Of a DNA stretch of 64,000 nucleotides, positions 58,142 through 64,000 are shown piece after piece (position 1 is the stretch's first letter; each line of letters begins with the position of its first letter). This DNA comes from Girardinichthys multiradiatus (lineage: Eukaryota; Chordata; Actinopteri; Cyprinodontiformes; Goodeidae), in the NCBI RefSeq assembly GCF_021462225.1, contig NC_061797.1, forward strand, positions 27,055,093 to 27,119,092. Reading direction: 5' to 3'. Under the pieces are notes generated by a model, which saw only the letters and a list, made by a program, of their open reading frames with translations, searched no databases and was not told the DNA's origin. A program made the translations under genes and the position numbers.

Positions 58142-58560
58142 GCCGACATCCCTCCATGCAGCACAGCCTGCAGTCTCCCTTCGGATCGCGGGACAGGACG
58201 GCAATTTTCCGCACAGAGAGACGCACACGAAGAAAAAAATCCTGCAAGAATAAAGTTATTCTCAGCGAGTACGCAACGACGCAAAATCTCAAACGCTGAG
58301 CGCCTACTTTAAAAGTGCAGTTGGTTTATTTCTCAAGCGGCTGAAAGACAAGTAAATGTAAAAAATCTACAGGTGAAGATCCTTCCTGTCCTTTTCTCTC
58401 TCGCTCCACTGCGAACCTCCGTGCGCACAGTTGCATTTGAGGTTGGAGAAAACAGGAGGGACAAAGTGCATCCTACTGCAGCCAATGGGAGGGATGGGGA
58501 GGACTGACAGCCTCCGAGTCCCCGCTACGCACCGATTCACTCTGATTTGATCGGATCATT
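58142..58560 (-). promoter_or_regulatory. galnt18 5' UTR and promoter region
   Basis: Relatively G/C- and CpG-richer than its surroundings. A CCAAT word ('gcagccaatggga', about 58481) and CT-rich 'ctctctcgctcc' lie upstream of the start codon. No unambiguous TATA box. The transcription start is not determined. Confidence 0.45.
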
Positions 58561-60432
58561 CTCACAGTGCAATGAACCCAGTATTAATAAATACTATAAC
58601 ATTGTTTGAATTGAAACAAAAACATTGTACCCTTTAATATATCATTGTATTCGCCCTTTGCATAGTCAGGGTGAGTACAAAGAATTTCTCAGTATTGGTC
58701 CCTATTTTTCAAAAGAAAACATTCATTAACAAGGACTGAAACACTTGCAAACTAAGCAGCACTCTATCTGCTATAAATCTGGATAAAGCCAATGAAACAT
58801 CAGATATAAAGGTATGCAGGGGTCATGTGCTGTACTTTAGATGCTTGGAAGGGGTCGCTGCTGTGGTTAAACCAGCGATCAGGATGAGACATCAGGATAC
58901 ATGTTGAATGTGACCTTAACCTTTAAGCATTTGGATCTTTGCAGCATTGTGTGCTCCCCTTTCTTTACATCATCCAGATTTATGAAGAATTTTCTATGCT
59001 ATCTAACATTTTATTAGCATTTGATAATGGCTGCAATATCACAAGAAAAAAAGAAGGAACCCCAATGAGCAGTGAACATTTTGCCCATAGTCATTCTTGT
59101 GATATTGTGTATTGATTCTGATATATTTGAGAGTTTAATATTTACATTGCTGCTGAGACTTTAATTCAAAGACCCTCCGACCAAGTGATTGTCCCTTCCT
59201 CAGGTTGTGTGATTTCTGTTTTATTATAGATAAAGTTATGCAAAAGCTCTCTCCTCTTCTCTTCTGTTTGTTGACAAAAAACCTAGATTATATTTTGACA
59301 GCTGTTTCTAATATCATCGTTGTCAGATGTCAATTCTCTAATAACAGTCTTTTTACATCCAATCTGCTATCCAGACTGCTATAACACAGCAGGCTGCCAG
59401 ACTGAAATTATTAAATCCAGTGTCACAATCATTTCTACCAGCATATTGTGACACTTTATTTCCAATATGTTTTCATGAAAATGACTCAGCAAATGTTTGT
59501 TGAAGAATTACTGCCAAAGGAAACAGAGCTAATGCTGACAAATTTCTGTCTGTGCAGTAATACCCAGCTCATTAAGTTCTCACTGGGCATTTCAACTACA
59601 GCCAGTCTTTTTATTTTGATTCCTTGATGTGTACCGCAAAACTACTGCAGCGCCCCCTTGTGGTTCCCAAAGGACGCAACAAATTACGTTGCAGCAACAG
59701 ATAACACGAAAATGTTGCAAGCTGTAACATTGTTCTAAAGGAGGACATAAAGAAATATAATACACCAGAAACCAAATGTCCAGTTGTTGCCCATGTTCAT
59801 ATGCAAGCTTGAGTTAACACTGCAGCACAGCTAGCTGCTACAGGAAGTTGGAAAAATAGCTAAACTCTGTTTAGCCTTTGCTGTAAAACTTGCTGACTGC
59901 AGGATGTTGCTTCATTGTTAGCATGGTTATACAAATGTGCTTATATGCTTATATTAGTTTTAATTATGCATTGGGATTTTCTAAAGAAAAAGCAGCAAGT
60001 CAGATAACTGCCTATATCTTCTCTTAAGTTTGAAAGCTGGAAAATTTTTCTCACTCCTAGCCCTTGCTTTATTTTTTATTTCGTGGTCCACTTCTGTTCT
60101 TTGGCCACAAAATAAATACATTTTAAATTTTAAAGATTGCAACAGAAATAATGTATCAGTATTGTTTTTCTTTTTCCCCTCTGAATATACTCCTAATTTC
60201 AGTCCTCGCCATACATAACAAATAAAAAAATACAGAATTAACTGAATTTAGAATTCCATACCAGTTTAACAAAATAAACCTCTCTTTTTATTTGTAGAAA
60301 ATACATTAAAAGTTTTTTTTTTTCCATCCTATTTGTTGATCAATAACGTTTTGTTGGTAAATAAATTGGTCAACCTGGGGCACTTGTAGACAAAGTATCA
60401 TCATATGTTTTGACTTTGTCATTGTGTATAGC
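58561..60432. other. No gene recognised; upstream flank of galnt18
   Basis: AT-rich. A 'cagcgcccccttgtggttc' word at 59650 may be a trace of an old repeat. The open frame 60030-60218 has no domain support. Confidence 0.45.
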
Positions 60433-61931
60433 TATGAATTAACACATGTGAAATTATATACTGAAAAAAAGTGTGAAACAACTGAAAATATGTCTTATAT
60501 TCTAGGTTCTTCAAAGTAGCCAGCATTTGCTTTGATTACTGCTCCACACACTCTTGGCATTCCGTTGATGAGCTTCAAGAGGTAGTCACCTGAAATGGTT
60601 TTCACTTCACAGGTGTGCCCTGTCAGGTTTAATAAGTGGGATTTCAAGCCTTATAAATGGGGTTGGGACCATCAGTTGTGTTGTGCAGGAGGTGGATACA
60701 GTACACAGCTGATAGTCCAACTGAATAGACTGTTAGAATTTGTATTATGGCAAGAAAAAAGCAGCTAAGTAAAGAAAAACGATTGGCCATCATTACTTTA
60801 AGAAATGTAGGTCAGTCAGTCCGAACAATTAGGAAAACTTTGAAATTGTCCCCAAGGGCAGTCGCAAAAACCATCAAGCGCTACAAAGAAACTGGCTCAC
60901 ATGAGGACCGCCCCAGGAAAAGAAGACCAAGAGTCACCTCTGCTGCTGACGATAAGTTCATCCGAGTCACCAGCCTCAGAAATCGCAGGTTAACAGCAGC
61001 TCAAATTAGAGAACAGGTCAATGCCACACAGAGTTCTAGCAGCAGACACATCTCTAGAACAACTGTTAAGAGGAGACTGTGTGAATCAGGCCTTCATGGT
61101 AAAATAGTTGCTAGGAAACCACTGCTGAAGACAGGCAACAAGCAGAAGAGACTTGTTTGGGCTAAAGAACACAAGGAATAGACATTAGACCAGTAGAAAT
61201 CTGTGCTTTGGTCTGATGAGTCCAAGTTTGAGATCTTTGGTTCCAACCACCGTGTCTTTGTGCGGTGCAGAAGAGGTGAAGGAAGCATGGAGGAGGAGGT
61301 GTGATGGTGTGGGGGTGCTTTTCTGGTGACACTGTTGGGGATTTATTCAAAATTGAAGGCATACTGAACCAGCATGGCTACCACAGCATCTTGCAGCGGC
61401 ATGCGATTCCATCCGGTTTGTGTTTAGTTGGACCATCATTTAGTTTTCAACAGGACAATGACCCCAAACACACCTCCAGGCTGTGTAAGGCCTATTTGAC
61501 CAAGAAGGAGAGTGATGGGGTGCTGCGCCAGATGACCTGGCCTCCACACTCACCGGACCTGAACACAATCGAGATGGTTTGGGGTGAGCTGGACCGCAGA
61601 GTGAAGGCAAAAGGGCCAACAAGTGCTAAGCATCTCTGGGAACTTCTTCAAGACTGTTGGAAAACCATTTCAGGTGACTACCTCTTGAAGCTCATCAACA
61701 GAATGCCAAGAGTGTGCGGAGCAGTAATCAAAGCAAAAGGTGGCTACTTTGAAGAACCTAGAATATAAGACATATTTTCAGTTGTTTCACACTTTTTGGT
61801 TCAGTATATAATTCCACATTTGTTAATTCATAGTTTTGATGCCTTCAGTGTGAAGCTACAATATTCATAGTCATGAAAATAAAGAAAACTCTTTGAATGA
61901 GAAGGTGTATCCAAACGTTTGGTCTGTACTG
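60433..61931 (+). mobile_element. Tc1-like transposon, left end truncated
   Basis: The right end 'gtttggtctgtactg' abuts TA at 61932 and continues inward as a long TIR. The left side contains only the inner part of the same TIR ('ctatgaattaacacatgtg' onward, then 'cttatattctaggttcttc'), so about 90 bp of the left terminus are lost. The TIR also overlaps the transposase end (..KGGYFEEPRI). Confidence 0.9.
60747..61768 (+). pseudogene. Tc1-like transposase with three lesions
   Basis: It starts ATG at 60747 (MARKKQLSKEKRLAIITLRN). The paired helix-turn-helix DNA-binding region is intact (KLSPRAVAKTIKRYKETGS, AAQIREQVNA). After KEHKE two Trp codons have become TAG (61179-61181 and shortly after), followed by SDESKFEIFGS with the first catalytic Asp. 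A frameshift/deletion sits near 61285-61300. The second half is open from about 61301 to 61768 (MVWGCFSGDTVGDLF, QQDNDPKHTS with the second Asp, SPDLNTIEMVW with the Glu). A DD34E-type protein, now inactive. Confidence 0.9.
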
Positions 61932-61933
61932 TA

Positions 61934-63037
61934 TATATATGGTATACTGTTTATTGTAACATTTTTTATTTAAATAGTGAGAGTTAGGCAAGAATAACAT
62001 TCAGAAAATGGGTCATGGCAACATGATAAAAAACCTGTGATACAACACTATGCTTGAAATGTAATCTACTAGGCTTTACTGAAAAAAAAAGGTTAGTACC
62101 AAATCTGGACAAGCAAAGTCAAACTGATCCCTGGGAAATGGAGCTGGTTGACACAAACAAAATACCTTAATATTTACCTTAATACTTGCTCAGGTCCACA
62201 GTTTAATATTACTATTGTATGAGCAAAAGCAACAGCATGAAAACAATATAGAGTAAAACGTTTTTTCTTCTTAATCATTTCACTTGTTTAGCATCTTTCC
62301 TTCTGAGACGTTCACAAACAGCAGCCATTACTACCGAGGTAATAATAAAAAAATAAAAAATAAGAATTATAATTTACAATAAGATTTTAATTAAGAGTAA
62401 AAACATAATTTAACTTATAACTGCTTATTACTGTCATACTGTTATAATATAACCAGTACACTCTTTACATTTACGCTTCATTTACCTTTGCTGCACTTGG
62501 AGAAGCAAGTTCATTTAAAGCAACATTTACTTAAAATGTTTGTCTTTGTAACAGTTAGTAGAGAATGTATTTTTATTTTAGTAATATGTTGCAGATATTG
62601 ATATTCTGTCACTCATTGAGTTCATTTTGGGGTAGCAAAAAGTAGTACCAAGTCACTTAACTCTGCTTAACAAAACCCTCAAAGTTCAGTTGTTTTGTTG
62701 ACCTTTTTTAGCACCTAAGCCACATATGATTATCTTTATTTTGTACTTTGTCATTGAACAGCTAAGGACTGCCCTTGTCCTTTGTGTTATGGCTATATGA
62801 TTCAGTGTTGGGTAGTGGGTCATTCATCTCAGCTAACAGAGCTGCCAAAGTGCAAGAAGGTCATTTTCCTGAGTTAGCACTGTGTGAAGCAGTTTTCTAT
62901 TTGCCAGGAACATGGATGTGATGAAAACGCATTTTTCAGTTGCTTTCCACTTTCTTAAGGAATTTGATTCTTCTGAAAATCAATAAATTGTTTATGGGAC
63001 TGTTTGTGCACTGAAGTTGCTATAAGCAGTTCTTGAA
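61934..63037. other. No gene recognised
   Basis: AT-rich; no signature. Confidence 0.45.
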
Positions 63038-63479
63038 TTAACCTCCTGAGACCCAAGATTTTGTTTGGTTTGCATTTTTTCTTTTTCCAAGCTAAATGGG
63101 ATTAGTAGGACCTAATATGTTAAATAACTAGACTCTGTCATGATACTTGAAGTGGTTTTTGCAAAATGATGTCCTCATATGAGGACAGTCGGTTTATCTT
63201 TGTATTTAGAATTTATATTTGCAAATTGGAATCAGAAAGTCCAAATTACTATAAATACAAAATTTCAGCTTTCTACAATAAGCATTCTCCAAAAAAGTCC
63301 ATGTCCCCATCTGGGGACATTGGGTCTATCTTCCTGAAGGATATAATTAAGATATGATTGGTTGAAAATTTATAAAACCAGTTTATTTCACACTGCAACA
63401 GTGGAGCATAAAACAAAAGACTAAAAATGTTGTATTTCAGGAAAAAATGGCATGGCTACACAAAGGTATAAGCAGCAGA

Positions 63480-63890
63480 AGACCTCTGCAAAAAGCAGTC
63501 TGCCCTTACAGAACTGCCCTACTGGCTTTTGAGAAACTTTCAAAAGTGTAAACAGGTGTGTGTATCCGGCCCTAACATGGATTTTCAGACATTTCAGTGC
63601 AAAACACCTTTAGAACAATCTGTCAATGTAGAACAGTCCTCCTGGCTTTTGAGAAACTTTTAAAAAGTGCAAAGAGGCATGGACCTTAGGCCCTAAATGT
63701 AGCTTTATAACAATAAAAGTGCAAAACATCAGCAACAACAGTCTGTCCTTACAGAACAAATTTACTGTTTTTGGAGAAATTTTCAAAAGTGCGAACAGGT
63801 GGGTACATCAGGCCCTAAATAAGGCTTTTCAAACATTACAGTGTAAAACACCTTTACAGAAAACAATCTTCCCTTCCAGAACAGCCCTAT
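63480..63890 (-). repeat. About 115-bp tandem repeats derived from the transposase C-terminus
   Basis: Three to four imperfect units share 'ccttacagaac', 'tactggcttttgagaaactt', 'caaaagtg..aacagg' and 'ggccctaa', spaced about 105-120 bp apart. The 'ctatcggcctttgtgaaatt' of the coding end (63887-63907) is itself one such unit, so the 3' region looks like duplicated and decayed copies of the coding end. Confidence 0.7.
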
Positions 63891-64000
63891 CGGCCTTTGT
63901 GAAATTCTGCAAAGCAGTTGCGTTGATTCTGTAAGCAGAGGAACACATTGCATTTAGTACACCGCACACAGGATTTCCCAGGGCAGCCCTGCCCTCTGAA
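63887..64000 (-). CDS. piggyBac transposase C-terminal Cys-rich domain (partial)
   Basis: On minus the frame reads GKSCVRCTKCNVFLCLQNQRNCF, then AEFHKGR and a TAG at 63887-63889. The Cys pairs (CVRC, CNVFLC) and RNCF match the C-terminal zinc-binding domain of PGBD4-like piggyBac transposases, which binds the transposon ends. The catalytic region is outside the window, so I cannot judge activity. Confidence 0.7.
   Translation of the reverse strand, partial: FRGQGCPGKSCVRCTKCNVFLCLQNQRNCFAEFHKGR

Larger units (their letters stand above)
63042..64000 (-). mobile_element. piggyBac-type transposon, 3' end (continues beyond window)
   Basis: It begins right after a TTAA (63038-63041) with CCTCCTGAGACCC, a terminal sequence seen in fish piggyBac elements. 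The transposase C-terminus is encoded on minus at the window edge. Two internal palindromes, GTCCTCATATGAGGAC (63172-63187) and 'tgtccccatctggggaca' (63302-63319), lie near the end. The left half of the element in gene order is outside the window. Confidence 0.75.

Overview
The window is eukaryotic and almost certainly from a teleost fish. It is AT-rich and has spliced genes with GT/AG junctions. It holds several copies of the fish non-LTR retrotransposon Rex3 (RTE clade), fish Tc1-like, hAT, piggyBac and Penelope-like elements, and SINEs with percomorph-type tails. The only host gene I can support is the first coding exon of galnt18 (58141 down to 57904, minus strand). No other galnt18 exon was found, so much of the sequence to its left is probably its large first intron. 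No CRISPR, operon or bacterial feature is present.

Layout. 1-610: the 3' part of a long LTR. 1880-2796: Tc1 relic. 3465-7610: a jockey/L2-like LINE split by Rex3 copy A. 7998-9270: old Rex3 relics, then a (TA)n tract. 9872-12992: Rex3 copy B with a 9-bp target duplication, itself split by a 1.44-kb solo LTR (4-bp duplication). 15415-26880: a poorly known LTR-type element with Ser/Pro/Ala-rich reading frames. It is split by an 8.4-kb gag-only LTR retroelement (17423-25786, duplication CAGC) with inverted and tandem LTR copies. 26881-34399: no genes seen. 35198-48595: a hAT transposon that carries the main discovery.

Main discovery. A 10,643-bp transposon lies at 37060-47702. It has a 6-bp target duplication (GAAGAC), long terminal inverted repeats beginning TAC(G/A)G, and two convergent multi-exon genes. 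One is a DDE integrase-type transposase (plus strand, 37335-41080). The other is a zinc-ribbon plus HECT-domain protein resembling G2E3-type E3 ubiquitin ligases (minus strand, 47180-41464). The 6-bp duplication and TIR ends fit my memory of the IS3EU superfamily; the HECT cargo is the unusual part. The promoters of both genes appear to sit inside the TIRs, which share an ETS-type motif and an inverted CCAAT box next to each gene start. The copy is dead: Rex3 copy C interrupts the integrase, a nearly intact DD34E Tc1 element interrupts HECT exon 2, and both genes have further stops or frameshifts. The relative order of insertion is hAT, then the IS3EU-like element, then Rex3 and Tc1.

48596-64000: further Tc1 relics, a candidate solo LTR, two kinds of SINE, a Penelope-like GIY-YIG relic, galnt18 exon 1 with its upstream region, a Tc1-like element with three visible lesions, and at the right edge the 3' end of a minus-strand piggyBac element. 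That last element has a Cys-rich C-terminal domain followed by about 115-bp decayed repeats.
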